This document shows positions 8,543 to 18,090 of a DNA stretch of 64,000 nt, piece after piece. The DNA is from Phyllobacterium trifolii. GTDB taxonomy: Bacteria; Pseudomonadota; Alphaproteobacteria; Rhizobiales; Rhizobiaceae. The position numbers were made by a program, and so were the translations under genes. The notes below the pieces were generated by a model. The model had not been told where the DNA came from, ran no database searches, and saw only the letters and a list, made by a program, of their open reading frames with translations. The stretch lies in assembly GCF_014192095.1 (NCBI RefSeq), contig NZ_JACHXN010000011.1:164100-228099 (forward strand), given 5' to 3'. Position 1 is the first letter of the stretch, and the number at the start of each line of letters is the position of its first letter.

Positions 8543-8896
8543 GACAAAAATGAAACAATCGAAGCCTTTTCGGCTCTTGCGCAGCCGACGCGTATGGACG
8601 CGTTCAAGCTCATCGTCATGCACGAACCCGACGGCATCGCCGCAGGTGAGGTGTCCCGGATACTCGACGTTCCGCAGAACACCATGTCAACCCATCTCGC
8701 GATCATGACAAGGGCCGGGCTGATCTCTTCGGAGCGACAGAGCCGTTCCATCATCTATCGCGCCAACTTCGAGAACTTGCGCGAGGCGATCAATTTCCTC
8801 CTGAAGGATTGCTGCGCCGGGCATCCCGACATCTGTGCACCCCTCATTGCCGACATCGTCCCTTGCTGTCCTCCCAAGGAGAATATCAATGTCTGA
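8540..8896 (+). CDS. arsR: ArsR-family arsenic-responsive repressor (second copy)
   Basis: A 118-residue winged-helix repressor, HTH about residues 35-65 (DVPQNTMSTHLAIMTRAGLI). C-terminal cysteines are C91, C92, C99, C109 and C110, the expected site for arsenite. It is about as long as ArsR1 but clearly a different sequence. The ATG at 8540 is preferred to a TTG at 8489 because the promoter -10 box lies only seven bases before it. It is the first gene of the operon arsR2-arsC/N2-acr3-arsC-arsH, and overlaps the next gene by eight bases. Confidence 0.9.
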   Translation: MDKNETIEAFSALAQPTRMDAFKLIVMHEPDGIAAGEVSRILDVPQNTMSTHLAIMTRAGLISSERQSRSIIYRANFENLREAINFLLKDCCAGHPDICAPLIADIVPCCPPKENINV

Positions 8897-9821
8897 CCGC
8901 GTCTATAACGTCCTCTTTCTTTGCACCGGGAATTCAGCCCGGTCTATTCTGGCTGAATCCATCCTCAATGCCGAAGGTAAGGATCGCTTCCAAGCATTTT
9001 CCGCAGGAAGTCAGCCGAAAGGTGAGGTCAATCCTTTCGCGCTTAAAGTCCTTGGGGCGCTGGGATACCCGACAGAAGGTTTCCGCTCCAAGAGCTGGGA
9101 CGAGTTTGCGGTTGAAGGCGCGCCGCAGATGGATTTCATCTTTACTGTCTGTGATAGCGCGGCAGGTGAAGCGTGCCCAGTTTGGCCTGGACATCCCATG
9201 ACCGCTCATTGGGGTATCGAAGACCCCGCAGCCGTCGAGGGCACGGACATCGAGAAGGAAAGGGCCTTCTCGCTTGCTGCCCGCTACATGAAAAACAGAA
9301 TCGTGGCCTTCCTCAACCTTCGCCATGATGCCGTGGACCGACTGTGGTTGACCACAAAGCTCCAAGCGATCGGGCGGCGTGAGGGATTGGAGGCTGAGGA
9401 AATTGACAATGTCGATATCGGACTTGAATCAGCTTTGCGGTCTGTCGATCTTCCAACGGAGGATCTCGGTCAGTCGAGCGGCAAGTTCTTCCGTTTTTCA
9501 GACCGCCAAGGCAATCCCGTCGGATACGGCGGCGTCGAGTTCTACGGAAAGGACGCGCTTCTGCGCTCGATCGCAGTGCCGGCCGAGGCGCAAAAGCACG
9601 GACACGGCAGCGCAATCACGCGGCTGTTGCTCCGCTACGCCGACATTCAGGGTGCGGAGGCAGGATATCTTCTGACGACCGACGCTGCCCCGTTCTTCGG
9701 TAAGCTGGGCTTTCGCCCGGTCGAACGGACGTCAGTACCGGAGGCGATCCTTTCTACTCCACAAGCATCGGGCCTCTGTCCCTCGACAGCGTCAATCTTG
9801 ACGCGGTCCGTTTCCATCTAA
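8889..9821 (+). CDS. Fusion of thioredoxin-type arsenate reductase and ArsN2-like acetyltransferase
   Basis: A 310-residue two-domain protein. Residues 1-150 form a low-molecular-weight phosphatase-fold ArsC with the P-loop LCTGNSARS (C12, R18) and further cysteines C88 and C96 in VCDSAAGEACPVWPG. This is the family that reduces arsenate to arsenite. Residues about 175-285 form a GNAT acetyltransferase domain (LLRSIAVPAEAQKHGHGSAI is the acetyl-CoA loop, APFFGKLGFRPV the C-terminal motif) like ArsN-type proteins that acetylate organoarsenicals. AAGGAG precedes the ATG. No stop separates the domains. Confidence 0.85.
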   Translation: MSDRVYNVLFLCTGNSARSILAESILNAEGKDRFQAFSAGSQPKGEVNPFALKVLGALGYPTEGFRSKSWDEFAVEGAPQMDFIFTVCDSAAGEACPVWPGHPMTAHWGIEDPAAVEGTDIEKERAFSLAARYMKNRIVAFLNLRHDAVDRLWLTTKLQAIGRREGLEAEEIDNVDIGLESALRSVDLPTEDLGQSSGKFFRFSDRQGNPVGYGGVEFYGKDALLRSIAVPAEAQKHGHGSAITRLLLRYADIQGAEAGYLLTTDAAPFFGKLGFRPVERTSVPEAILSTPQASGLCPSTASILTRSVSI

Positions 9822-9830
9822 GGAAAAACC

Positions 9831-10892
9831 ATGTCCGTTTTTGAACGTTATCTCACCCTCTGGGTGGCGTTGTGCATTGTCGTCGGCATCGCGCTCGGGC
9901 ACGTGATCCCCGGCGTGTTTCAAGCCATCGGCTCCGCCGAGGTCGCCAAGGTCAACATTCCGGTGGCAGTGCTGATCTGGCTGATGATCATTCCGATGCT
10001 CTTGCGCATTGATTTCGCAGCTCTGAAAGAAGTCGGTTCGTTCTGGCGCGGCATAGGTGTCACGCTGTTCATAAACTGGGCGGTCAAACCGTTTTCCATG
10101 GCGCTGCTTGGTTGGCTGTTTATCGGTTGGCTGTTCCGGCCGTACCTACCGGAAACGCAGATAGATTCCTACATCGCGGGTCTGATCATTCTTGCCGCTG
10201 CACCCTGCACTGCCATGGTGTTTGTCTGGTCGAACCTGACCAAAGGCGAACCGCACTTCACGCTGTCGCAGGTGGCGCTGAATGATGCGATCATGGTAGT
10301 GGCCTTCGCGCCCATTGTCGGCTTATTGCTCGGGCTGTCGGCGATCACGGTCCCTTGGGATACGCTCGTGCTTTCCGTCGTCCTCTACATTGTCATTCCT
10401 GTCATCATCGCCCAAGTCATCCGTCGCCAACTCTTGGCAAGCGCCGGCAAGGCAGGACTTGAACGGCTCCTCCATATTCTCCAACCGCTGTCGCTTGTGG
10501 CTCTGCTGGCAACCCTCGTCATGCTTTTCGGCTTTCAAGGCGAGCAAATCATCGCGCAGCCGCTGGTTATCGCGCTTCTTGCGGTGCCGATCCTGATCCA
10601 GGTCTATTTCAACTCGGGTCTTGCCTATATGCTCAACCGCATCAGTGGCGAGCAGCACTGCGTCGCCGGACCGTCGGCGTTGATCGGTGCCAGCAACTTC
10701 TTCGAGCTTGCCGTCGCCGCCGCCATCAGTCTGTTTGGCTTCAATTCCGGCGCGGCCTTGGCCACCGTGGTTGGCGTGCTGATCGAAGTCCCTGTCATGC
10801 TGTCGGTCGTGTGGATCGTCAACCGCAGCAAGAATTGGTACGAGCGCGGCGCGGCCGTTCAGAATCTCCAGAAAGCAGAAAGGACAGTCTGA
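9831..10892 (+). CDS. acr3: Arsenite efflux permease Acr3
   Basis: A 353-residue ten-helix permease of the BASS/ACR3 family, which expels arsenite using the proton-motive force. The hallmark AAAPCTAMVFVWSNLTKGEP carries the essential cysteine (C126). GPSALIGASNFFELAVA near residue 290 is the second conserved region. Typical bacterial length. It starts nine bases after the ArsC/GNAT fusion and its stop overlaps the ATG of the next gene, so all are co-translated. It is the main exporter for arsenite made by the two reductases. Confidence 0.95.
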   Translation: MSVFERYLTLWVALCIVVGIALGHVIPGVFQAIGSAEVAKVNIPVAVLIWLMIIPMLLRIDFAALKEVGSFWRGIGVTLFINWAVKPFSMALLGWLFIGWLFRPYLPETQIDSYIAGLIILAAAPCTAMVFVWSNLTKGEPHFTLSQVALNDAIMVVAFAPIVGLLLGLSAITVPWDTLVLSVVLYIVIPVIIAQVIRRQLLASAGKAGLERLLHILQPLSLVALLATLVMLFGFQGEQIIAQPLVIALLAVPILIQVYFNSGLAYMLNRISGEQHCVAGPSALIGASNFFELAVAAAISLFGFNSGAALATVVGVLIEVPVMLSVVWIVNRSKNWYERGAAVQNLQKAERTV

Positions 10893-11314
10893 TGACCGTC
10901 ACCATCTATCACAACCCGGCATGCGGCACCTCGCGCAACACACTTGCCCTCATCCGCAATACGGGCATCGAGCCGACGATCATCGAATATTTGAAGTCGC
11001 CGCCCGCGCGTCAGGAACTCAAAGACTTGATCCGCCGGGCAGGGTTGACGGTGCGCGAGGCAATCCGCGAGAAAGGCACGCCTTACGCTGAGCTTGGCCT
11101 GGATAACCCCTCGTTGACTGACGAGCAGTTGCTTGACGCCATGGAGGCACATCCGATCCTCATCAACCGTCCCTTCGTCGTAACCGAGAAAGGCGTCCGT
11201 TTGAGCCGGCCATCTGAACTCGTTTTGGATATTTTGCCGAAGCCGCAACAAGGAGCGTTCGCCAAGGAAGACGGCGAGCTCGTCATCGACGCTGAAGGAA
11301 AGCGTGTTGTCTGA
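10892..11314 (+). CDS. arsC: Arsenate reductase, glutaredoxin-dependent type
   Basis: A 140-residue ArsC of the thioredoxin-fold family (R773/E. coli type), which reduces arsenate with glutathione and glutaredoxin. The catalytic cysteine is C11 in [10 protein letters not shown]. The [15 protein letters not shown] segment holds the arginines that bind the oxyanion. Start and stop overlap both neighbours (TGATG at 10890). The operon thus has two unrelated arsenate reductases, the other being the fusion protein. Confidence 0.95.
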   Translation: MTVTIYHNPACGTSRNTLALIRNTGIEPTIIEYLKSPPARQELKDLIRRAGLTVREAIREKGTPYAELGLDNPSLTDEQLLDAMEAHPILINRPFVVTEKGVRLSRPSELVLDILPKPQQGAFAKEDGELVIDAEGKRVV

Positions 11315-12017
11315 TCTACCCAATGCAATCCCCGACGCGCTGGAAGTACCGGAGCATACGAAGCTTTCCGGACCACGTTCCACGCATCGTCCGCGGATCC
11401 TTCTGCTCTGCGGCTCGTTGCGGAAAGTCTCCTATAGCCGGCTGCTGACCCTAGAGGCGGCGCGGCTGCTGGAGCATTTCGGCGCGGAAACCCGAATCTA
11501 CGATCCATCCGGATTGCCGCTCCCGGATGACGCACCGATCGATCATCCGAAGGTGCAGGAGCTGCGCGAACTGTCGCTGTGGTCGGAGGGTCAGGTCTGG
11601 ACCAGTCCTGAACGGCATGGGGCGATGACTGGCGTCATGAAATCCCAAATCGATTGGATACCGCTCGCGATGGGCTCGATCCGGCCCACACAGGGGCGTA
11701 CGCTTGCCGTCATGCAGGTGTCTGGCGGTTCGCAATCTTTCAACGCGGTCAACCAGATGCGGGTGCTCGGGCGCTGGATGCGTATGATCACCATCCCAAA
11801 TCAGTCCTCGGTGGCGAAAGCTTATCAGGAATTCGACGAGCACGGCCGTATGAAGCCGTCGGCCTACTACGACCGCGTCGTCGACGTGATGGAGGAATTG
11901 GTCAAGTTCACCTTGCTGACGCGGGATGTCTCCGGATATCTCACCGACAGGTACAGCGAACGCAAAGAGAGTGCGGCGGAACTGGAGAAACGCGTCAATC
12001 TCAAAAGTGCCGTTTAA
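11304..12017 (+). CDS. arsH: NADPH-dependent organoarsenical oxidase ArsH
   Basis: A 237-residue flavoprotein of the NADPH-dependent FMN reductase fold. The phosphate loop [10 protein letters not shown] lies near residues 37-46. [20 protein letters not shown] and [14 protein letters not shown] are typical of ArsH. Known ArsH enzymes oxidise trivalent methylarsenicals or reduce quinones, chromate or iron. The GTG at 11304 overlaps the end of arsC. It is the last gene of the operon. An overlap partner downstream is absent and moaA is convergent. Confidence 0.95.
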   Translation: MLSDLPNAIPDALEVPEHTKLSGPRSTHRPRILLLCGSLRKVSYSRLLTLEAARLLEHFGAETRIYDPSGLPLPDDAPIDHPKVQELRELSLWSEGQVWTSPERHGAMTGVMKSQIDWIPLAMGSIRPTQGRTLAVMQVSGGSQSFNAVNQMRVLGRWMRMITIPNQSSVAKAYQEFDEHGRMKPSAYYDRVVDVMEELVKFTLLTRDVSGYLTDRYSERKESAAELEKRVNLKSAV

Positions 12018-12058
12018 GAAAGAAGTTCAACGTCTTAGACGCGATCATTGGAAACTGT

Positions 12059-13093
12059 TTAGCCGCCGGTAACGCTCATGTGGCGGGAGACTGCCGGGCG
12101 ATTGTGACGGCGGTCGATAATAAAATCATGGCCCTTCGGCTTTCGGCCAATTGCTTCGTCAATGGTATCATTCAGAAGTTCGTTACCTTCTGACGCACGC
12201 AATGGCTCGCGCAGGTCAGCAGCGTCTTCCTGGCCGAGGCACATGTAAAGCGTGCCGGTGCAAGTCAGACGCACACGGTTGCAACTCTCGCAGAAATTAT
12301 GCGTCATCGGTGTGATGAAGCCGACACGCCCGCCGGTTTCCTCGATCTCGACATAGCGGGCAGGCCCGCCGGTCTTGTAGGCAATGTCGTTCAGGGTGAA
12401 CTCTTCACTGAGTTTGGCCCGAAGCAGCGACAGCGGCAGGTACTGGTCTGTACGATCGAGTTCGATTTCACCCATTGGCATGGTTTCGATCAGCGTCAGG
12501 TCCATACCGCGCCCATGAGCCCAGCGAATCATCCCTGGAATCTCGTGATCGTTGAAGCCCTTAAGGGCGACTGCGTTCAGCTTGACTTTGATGCCGGCTT
12601 CTTGCGCAGCGTCGATGCCTTCCATAACCCGGCTGAAGTCACCCCAGCGAGTAATGGCACGGAATTTACCAGGATCCAGCGTATCCAGTGATACGTTTAT
12701 ACGCTTGACGCCGTGGCCGGCCAACTCAGGCGCAAAGCGTGCGAGCTGCGAGCCGTTCGTGGTGAGTGTCAACTCTTCGAGCGCACCGGACTGAAGATGA
12801 CGCGAAAGCTCTCCGATCAGATGCATGATATTTTTGCGAACCAGCGGCTCCCCGCCGGTAAGACGCAGTTTTTTCACGCCCTTCTCTATGAATGCCGTGC
12901 AAAGCCGATCCAGTTCCTCTAGCGTCAGCAGATCCTTCTTCGGCAGGAATGTCATGTGTTCCGACATGCAATAGGTGCAGCGGAAATCGCAGCGATCCGT
13001 CACCGATACGCGCAAATAGCTGATCGTTCGCCCGAAAGGATCAATCATGGATGCCTGATGGATCAAGCCGTCAACCAGTGTTGTAGGGACCAA
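12059..13093 (-). CDS. moaA: GTP 3',8-cyclase (molybdopterin biosynthesis protein MoaA)
   Basis: A 344-residue radical SAM enzyme that carries out the first step of molybdenum cofactor synthesis. The SAM cluster motif CDFRCTYC gives C35, C39 and C42. The second cluster is in [20 protein letters not shown]. The C-terminal Gly-Gly needed for activation is present. A longer frame to 13207 exists, but TTG at 13093 behind GGAGG gives the normal family length. It lies last in the phn operon (128 bases after phnE) with no other mo gene nearby, and may be a second copy serving an accessory molybdoenzyme. Confidence 0.9.
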   Translation of the reverse strand: MVPTTLVDGLIHQASMIDPFGRTISYLRVSVTDRCDFRCTYCMSEHMTFLPKKDLLTLEELDRLCTAFIEKGVKKLRLTGGEPLVRKNIMHLIGELSRHLQSGALEELTLTTNGSQLARFAPELAGHGVKRINVSLDTLDPGKFRAITRWGDFSRVMEGIDAAQEAGIKVKLNAVALKGFNDHEIPGMIRWAHGRGMDLTLIETMPMGEIELDRTDQYLPLSLLRAKLSEEFTLNDIAYKTGGPARYVEIEETGGRVGFITPMTHNFCESCNRVRLTCTGTLYMCLGQEDAADLREPLRASEGNELLNDTIDEAIGRKPKGHDFIIDRRHNRPAVSRHMSVTGG

Positions 13094-13221
13094 GATTTTC
13101 CTCCGTTGGCGATGAGAATGCGCCACACAGATTGATGCGTCAATGGCTGTACAAACAGCCTTTATGCGAGAATTTATTGAGAAGCGCGTCCTTAAATCAG
13201 CCTGCATGGCGCTGGAGAATG

Positions 13222-14097
13222 TCAGCCGTTTGGACCGCCAATAAACTGGTACCGCACGAACTTCGAGACGTAGTCGATGATGCTCACGGTAACGATGATG
13301 AGCACGACAATATATGCGACCTCGTCATAGCGGAGAACATTCCATCGTGAAATCAGCTCAAAGCCGATGCCACCGGCTCCGACCAGCCCCAGGATGGCAG
13401 CAGAACGGGTATTCGACTCGAAGAAGTAGAGGGCTTGCGAAATGAGCACCGGGAGCACTTGGGGCAACATTCCCCATCGCTGAACCAGAAGTGGTCCCGC
13501 TCCGGTAGACTGCACGCCTTCGATTGGCTGGCGTTCGGCGTTTTCCAGGGCTTCAGAGAACAGTTTGGCCAGCGTTCCCGTGTCGCTGACGAAGATCGCC
13601 AGAATCCCGGCCATCGGTCCAAGCCCCACGGCGGAAATGAAGATAAGCGCCCAAATGACCTGGTCGACGCCGCGCGCGACGTCGAAGAGACGCTTGCCCG
13701 CAAACCGCACCAGAAAGACGGGCATCACGTTGCGTGCGGTTATGAAGGCGAGAGGAACCGCGACAAGCGTCGCCAGCGTCGTGCCCAACAGCGCCATGGC
13801 GACCGTTTCCAACATTGACGACAGGATTGCCGTGTGATCCCACTCTGCAAACTTAGACCAGTCGAAAAAATGGGAAATAAGTGCGCCGGCCCGCGGATCG
13901 GGTTGCACTAGCCGGAGCGGGGTCAGGTCAAAATGTATGTGCAGCCAGATAATAATGCCGACGAACAGCGCCCACGCGCAGTAAATTCCCACTCGTTCGG
14001 GCATCGTTTTAGCAAAGGCACGCGGGTATTGCTGCCGCATCGAGTTGATGTCTTCGCTTGTGACGGCTTGGAGTCGAATCGTTGGATTTGAAACCAT
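13222..14097 (-). CDS. phnE: Phosphonate-type ABC transporter permease (second PhnE)
   Basis: A 291-residue inner-membrane permease with five or six hydrophobic segments. The cytoplasmic coupling loop [15 protein letters not shown] is typical of PhnE and contacts the ATPase. LGLGPMAG-type residues in [20 protein letters not shown] agree. It follows the first permease by 12 bases, so the transporter uses a PhnE pair. Substrate may be phosphonate, phosphite or phosphate-like anions. Proximity to ars genes leaves open an arsenic oxyanion. Confidence 0.85.
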   Translation of the reverse strand: MVSNPTIRLQAVTSEDINSMRQQYPRAFAKTMPERVGIYCAWALFVGIIIWLHIHFDLTPLRLVQPDPRAGALISHFFDWSKFAEWDHTAILSSMLETVAMALLGTTLATLVAVPLAFITARNVMPVFLVRFAGKRLFDVARGVDQVIWALIFISAVGLGPMAGILAIFVSDTGTLAKLFSEALENAERQPIEGVQSTGAGPLLVQRWGMLPQVLPVLISQALYFFESNTRSAAILGLVGAGGIGFELISRWNVLRYDEVAYIVVLIIVTVSIIDYVSKFVRYQFIGGPNG

Positions 14098-14109
14098 GAG
14101 GATGCGGTC

Positions 14110-15060
14110 CTAGTGCTGCAGCTGCGTCGTGATGAAACGGTGCCTGATTTGCCCTGAGATCACGTCGATGAGCATTACGAGGGCAACGACGAGGATGATG
14201 ACTGCGCTGACGTCTTCGTACTGGTTGAAATTGATCACCTTCTTTATTTCCGCCCCGATACCGCCTGCGCCCACGACGCCGATGATGGCAGAGGACCGTA
14301 TGTTAATCTCAAAGCGCAGCAGTGCGTAGCTGATGAACCCGGGAAGGACCTGAGGAACCACGGCGTAACGGAGGGTCTTGGGCCAATCAGCGCCCACGGC
14401 ACGCATGCCTTCAACGGGCCGCATGCTGATGTTTTCGTTGAGCTCGGAAAAGAGTTTGCCGAGTGCCCCTGCCGTATGAAGTCCCATGGCGAGGATGCCG
14501 GCGATGGGCCCGATGCCGTAGCAAAAGACAAAGAACAGCGCGAATACGAGATCGGGTATCGAGCGCAGCACCTCCATGAGACGACGCGCGATCCATACAA
14601 TGAAGGGATTGTCGACGAGGTTGCGGGATGCAAAAAAACTGAACGCGAAGGCGATGGTAAATCCCATAAGGGTCGCCAGAACCGCCATCAGTAGCGTTTC
14701 AACAATCAGCGAAACGAACGTGTTTAGATTGAAAAACCAATAGGCGAGGGACTGTTTGGTATCGGCGTCTCCGAAGAAGTGGGACAACGATACGATCGGA
14801 ATTCGTTCCGAGGATCCGCCGGCCAATGCAGTCGTGAACAGCTTCGTTATGTATAAACCCAATGCAGGAAAACCGGCTACCAGGTCCGGTAGGCTGAAGT
14901 CTGTCAGCCAGACCGAGCAGACAAACAGAAATGCGAAAATGGCGATGTAGACGGTAGTGATCCGTCGCTTTGCACGCCGATGTTCCTCAATCCTCGCCAT
15001 CAACAACGAGAGGGAATCTGCTTCCCTGCCTGCTCCGGTGCGCGGCAATGTCATAACCAT
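14110..15060 (-). CDS. phnE: Phosphonate-type ABC transporter permease (first PhnE)
   Basis: A 316-residue permease paralogous to its downstream neighbour. About six hydrophobic segments follow a 35-residue cytoplasmic N-terminus. The EAA-like loop VGAGGIGAEIKKVINFNQYE and the segment FCYGIGPIAGILAMGLHTAG identify the PhnE family. It pairs with the other permease to form the channel. It lies 60 bases downstream of phnD in the same operon. Confidence 0.85.
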   Translation of the reverse strand: MVMTLPRTGAGREADSLSLLMARIEEHRRAKRRITTVYIAIFAFLFVCSVWLTDFSLPDLVAGFPALGLYITKLFTTALAGGSSERIPIVSLSHFFGDADTKQSLAYWFFNLNTFVSLIVETLLMAVLATLMGFTIAFAFSFFASRNLVDNPFIVWIARRLMEVLRSIPDLVFALFFVFCYGIGPIAGILAMGLHTAGALGKLFSELNENISMRPVEGMRAVGADWPKTLRYAVVPQVLPGFISYALLRFEINIRSSAIIGVVGAGGIGAEIKKVINFNQYEDVSAVIILVVALVMLIDVISGQIRHRFITTQLQH

Positions 15061-15120
15061 GAAAATTTCCTTGGGAATTGCCTTGGCTGGGCGGCGCGTG
15101 GCCGCCCAGCCAAGCCGTGC

Positions 15121-16050
15121 TTAGGACTTGCGTCCGCCGGTTGCTTCGGCTTCGCGGAGTTTGATGATGTCTGAGAAGAGGTCCATGCTGCCACGGACGT
15201 AACCTTTACCCGTGCCGCGTTCGACTTGCTTGTAGATGTCGGGATGATCAGTCGGCAACGCCATCATTATTTCCAGAAGCTTCGCCTTCAGATCGTCGGG
15301 AAGGTTCGTGCGAATCGCGGTCGGACCGTTGGGAATCTTGCCCGACTGCCAAATGATGTTGATGTCGGACATCTTGAGCAGGCCCTTGTCGACCATGCTT
15401 CGCAGATTTCCTCGGGTATAACCCTCTGATTTCTCGCCTTGGCCGGAAACCCAAGTAACAGCACCATCATATTGCTTCTGCAGAACTGCTATCACGCCCT
15501 GTTCGTGGCCGCCGGAGAAACCCGTCCGCGAGAAATAAGTCTGAGGATCGATTCCCTCGGCCTTGAGCGAGGCGTTCGGAATGAGATATCCCGAAGCGGA
15601 GTTGGGATCGGCGAAGGCAAGAGATTTGCCCTTCATCTTCTCGACGCTGTCGATGCCGGAACCGGCACCCGTCACCATGACAGAGTAATAATAAGTCGAG
15701 CCGTCCGCTTCTTGCGGTACGACGAGAGGTTCGATGCATTTGCAGTCGAGCCATGCTCCCGCGAAAGCTGATGGTCCGAGCCCGGCCATTTCTACCTGAT
15801 TGGCACCCATCGCCTGCATGATGCCGCCGTAGTCGGTTGCCGGATAAAGCTTGACTGGAATCCCCAGTTCGGCTTCGAGCAGCGACCTGAATTTCTCGTT
15901 CCGGGTCATCAGATCCTGAGCGTTTTCACCGCCGATGAGACCGACACGGAATTCCTTGACCGTATCCTTGTAGTCTGCCCAGGCAGCGCCACCCGAGGCC
16001 ACCGCTCCCAAGATTATGGCCGCAGTCGTTAGAAATAGTTTCCTGATCAT
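15121..16050 (-). CDS. phnD: Periplasmic substrate-binding protein, PhnD family
   Basis: A 309-residue exported protein with a cleavable signal peptide (about 25 residues, ending GGAAWA). The PhnD-type body contains FRVGLIGGENAQDLMTR, YPATDYGGIMQAMGANQVEM and FADPNSASGYLIPN, which bind the anion. This superfamily includes binders of phosphonate, phosphite (PtxB) and, in AioX, arsenite. I cannot tell the ligand from sequence alone. It lies 64 bases after phnC, and forms an importer with PhnC and the two PhnE permeases. Confidence 0.85.
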   Translation of the reverse strand: MIRKLFLTTAAIILGAVASGGAAWADYKDTVKEFRVGLIGGENAQDLMTRNEKFRSLLEAELGIPVKLYPATDYGGIMQAMGANQVEMAGLGPSAFAGAWLDCKCIEPLVVPQEADGSTYYYSVMVTGAGSGIDSVEKMKGKSLAFADPNSASGYLIPNASLKAEGIDPQTYFSRTGFSGGHEQGVIAVLQKQYDGAVTWVSGQGEKSEGYTRGNLRSMVDKGLLKMSDINIIWQSGKIPNGPTAIRTNLPDDLKAKLLEIMMALPTDHPDIYKQVERGTGKGYVRGSMDLFSDIIKLREAEATGGRKS

Positions 16051-16114
16051 TAGTTCTCTCCTGTTGTGTTCTGATGGTAGTTCTCTGTTCTAGGCCGTGA
16101 GACCTCAGACGTTT

Positions 16115-16924
16115 TCAAACGGTCGCTGGATGGACGGTCTTTTGCGGTACAGGAACGCTATCGGGGCCGAACGGGTGGTTCGTCTCCAGGCCCTCGGGAC
16201 CGTATATCCGGTGAACCATCACATCGGAGAGTTCGTCCGGGCGGCCGTCGAAGACCACCTTGCCCTTGGCCATTCCGACGATCCGATCGCAATAATTCTT
16301 TGCTGTCGCGAGGGTGTGCAGATTGCAGAATACCGTGATCCCGTCTTGGCGATTGATTTGGCGCAGCGCATCCATGACCACCTTCGCGTTGTGCGGGTCG
16401 AGAGAGGCGATCGGTTCGTCGGCAAGTATGATTTCGGGTTCTTGCATCAAGGCGCGAGCAATCGCGACGCGTTGTTGTTGGCCGCCCGAAAGAGTGTCGG
16501 CTTTTTGCAATGCGGCTTTCGTCATTCCCAAACGGTCAAGGGCGCGGATTGCAAGAGCCCGCTCTGGAGGACTGAAGGCCTTGAAAATCGCGCGACCCAA
16601 GGAAACTTCATTCAGTCGGCCGGTCAGAACATTGGTGATGACATCCAGACGGTCGATGAGATTGAACTGTTGGAAGATCATGGCACAGCGCCTGCGCCAG
16701 GCCCGCAGGTCCGCGCCTTTCAATCCGGTGACATCCTTGCCTTCGAATAAAATGCGTCCGCTCGTTGGGTCGACCATACGGTTGATCATCCGCAGCAAGG
16801 TGGATTTGCCCGCCCCGGATCGCCCGATCACCCCAACCATCTGCCCTGACGGAACCTCCAATGACACAGTCCCTATCGAGACGTCAGGGCTGAACTTCCG
16901 GATGACGTCGTCAAGTATAAGCAC
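16115..16924 (-). CDS. phnC: Phosphonate-type ABC transporter ATPase
   Basis: A 269-residue ATPase with Walker [10 protein letters not shown], signature [15 protein letters not shown], Walker [14 protein letters not shown] and a switch histidine in [10 protein letters not shown] (usually NLHxxxLA in PhnC). It powers the importer. Start is GTG at 16924, matching the family N-terminus MLILDDV. An eight-codon out-of-frame ORF beginning at ATG 16937 overlaps this start. The upstream region carries the same element as the arsR2 promoter, so the operon phnC-phnD-phnE-phnE-moaA may respond to arsenic. Confidence 0.9.
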   Translation of the reverse strand: MLILDDVIRKFSPDVSIGTVSLEVPSGQMVGVIGRSGAGKSTLLRMINRMVDPTSGRILFEGKDVTGLKGADLRAWRRRCAMIFQQFNLIDRLDVITNVLTGRLNEVSLGRAIFKAFSPPERALAIRALDRLGMTKAALQKADTLSGGQQQRVAIARALMQEPEIILADEPIASLDPHNAKVVMDALRQINRQDGITVFCNLHTLATAKNYCDRIVGMAKGKVVFDGRPDELSDVMVHRIYGPEGLETNHPFGPDSVPVPQKTVHPATV

Positions 16925-16934
16925 CGCTGGTCCC

Positions 16935-16955
16935 CATATATCGAGAATTACAGAT
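16935..16955 (-). promoter_or_regulatory. ArsR2-type operator before phnC
   Basis: On the minus strand: CATCTGTAATTCTCGATATATGG. It matches the arsR2 and 8304-gene elements at most positions, with the same seven bases between the -10-like TAATTC (16950-16945) and an ATG (16937). The -35 region is poor (no TTGACA at 17 bases), so this promoter may be weaker or need an activator. (Element described in two parts: CATCTGTAATTC then TCGATATATGG.). Confidence 0.5.
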
Positions 16956-18090
16956 GCTTAAGTAGGGCCGGGATGTGACAGAGAGATGACGATCTGCTGC
17001 GATGCACGGATCGACGACACGGTCGCCGACCCGGTCGGTCGATTTACATGTAGCGAACTGGTGGCGGCGAGAACCATCTGGCTTATCACCTTGCCGCTCT
17101 CCTCGCGTTGCATCGGTTTGCCGCGAATACTGGCCAACGGATACCCATGTTCCTTGCTCATTGACCAGCCAACACAGGTCTATTTTCCGTCTGAGACAGT
17201 CTACAAAGAGGCTGCGGGATTCATTGAAAAGACGGCAGCGATGCTGACCTTGCTGCGGTTCGTCGCCTATTCGTACTCTTGCGTGACTTTACCTCAGCGT
17301 TTCAGATAATCGTACGAGCACGCAAACCTTCGAAATGACTGGTTTCAAGCGGCCTTGGTGGAACTTTGGACCAAGCCACCCGCGCTAGTTCCCGAAGTAT
17401 GGCAGGAGCTACCTTCCGATTAAACTTCTAAATCCACCGCCGTTTGAGTCCTTGATGCGTTGGCTGCTTTGCTTCCGCCCTACAAGCCCGACCTGACGGT
17501 CGGGTCAAGGGAGCGCAACCGAAAGCGTTCGCGAATCGCGACGGGCTCGCTTCGGCGCTTCTAAACGAGCGCGCTCGCCCGTCGCTTTCCCACCGTTCCG
17601 TTGGTTGCCGTTTATCGGCGCGAGAGGCGCGACCTGCGGCCGGGTCCACAAAGGGCTCATCAACGAGGGCACCCACTCGATTAAATACTGTGTAAAGTCT
17701 AAACTGAAGGACCTCATCAGCGCGAACTAACGTCGTCTCAACCATGGAATCAGGTATCCTGGCATGGTCCGTCCTTCCGAGCAGGCTGACATGACAGAAG
17801 CTGAGGTCAACGGCAAGCCGTCCTTCACTGCGTTACGGCCCTTCGGGTGACATCAGCTTCCTTACATGTCGGCTCGTAGCTATCGGGACGGGGAACATCA
17901 AAGGCCGCCCTATGGGCGGGTTCGATCCCTCCGGGGGATCGAACAGGGAACAAGCTAAAAGACCGCACCATGACGTTTTGATCAAAGCTTCATGGGTACC
18001 AATCCATAATGATTGTAACAACAAACCGATCAGTGATTTCCATTTTAGAGGCTGGTACCAATGACAACAAAAAGTGATGATGTCGGAAAA
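16956..18090. other. Repeat-rich junction without a clear gene
   Basis: About 1.1 kb between phnC and the thyA fragment. The frames present (for example 16986-17309 on plus and 17505-17717 on minus) have no recognisable motif, uneven composition and no ribosome sites. I treat them as non-coding or decayed. The stretch holds an inverted repeat at 17788-17870, a ten-base-pair hairpin GTTCGATCCC/GGGATCGAAC at about 17919-17944, and two copies of GGTACCAAT (17995-18003 and 18054-18062) just before thyA homology begins. It looks like the edge of an inserted element. Confidence 0.5.
17788..17870. repeat. Imperfect inverted repeat at island edge
   Basis: Left arm GACATGACAGAAGCTGAGGTC (21 bases, split as GACATGACAGAA and GCTGAGGTC) pairs with right arm GACATCAGCTTCCTTACATG plus TC, with few mismatches. 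The loop is about 40 bases and GC rich. It could be an end of a small mobile repeat. No protein is encoded in it. Confidence 0.5.

Noticed and set aside
17428..17745. 105-codon minus-strand frame
   Set aside because: Composition is Arg/Ala-rich and uneven, no start signal, and it spans GC-rich inverted segments. Treated as non-coding.
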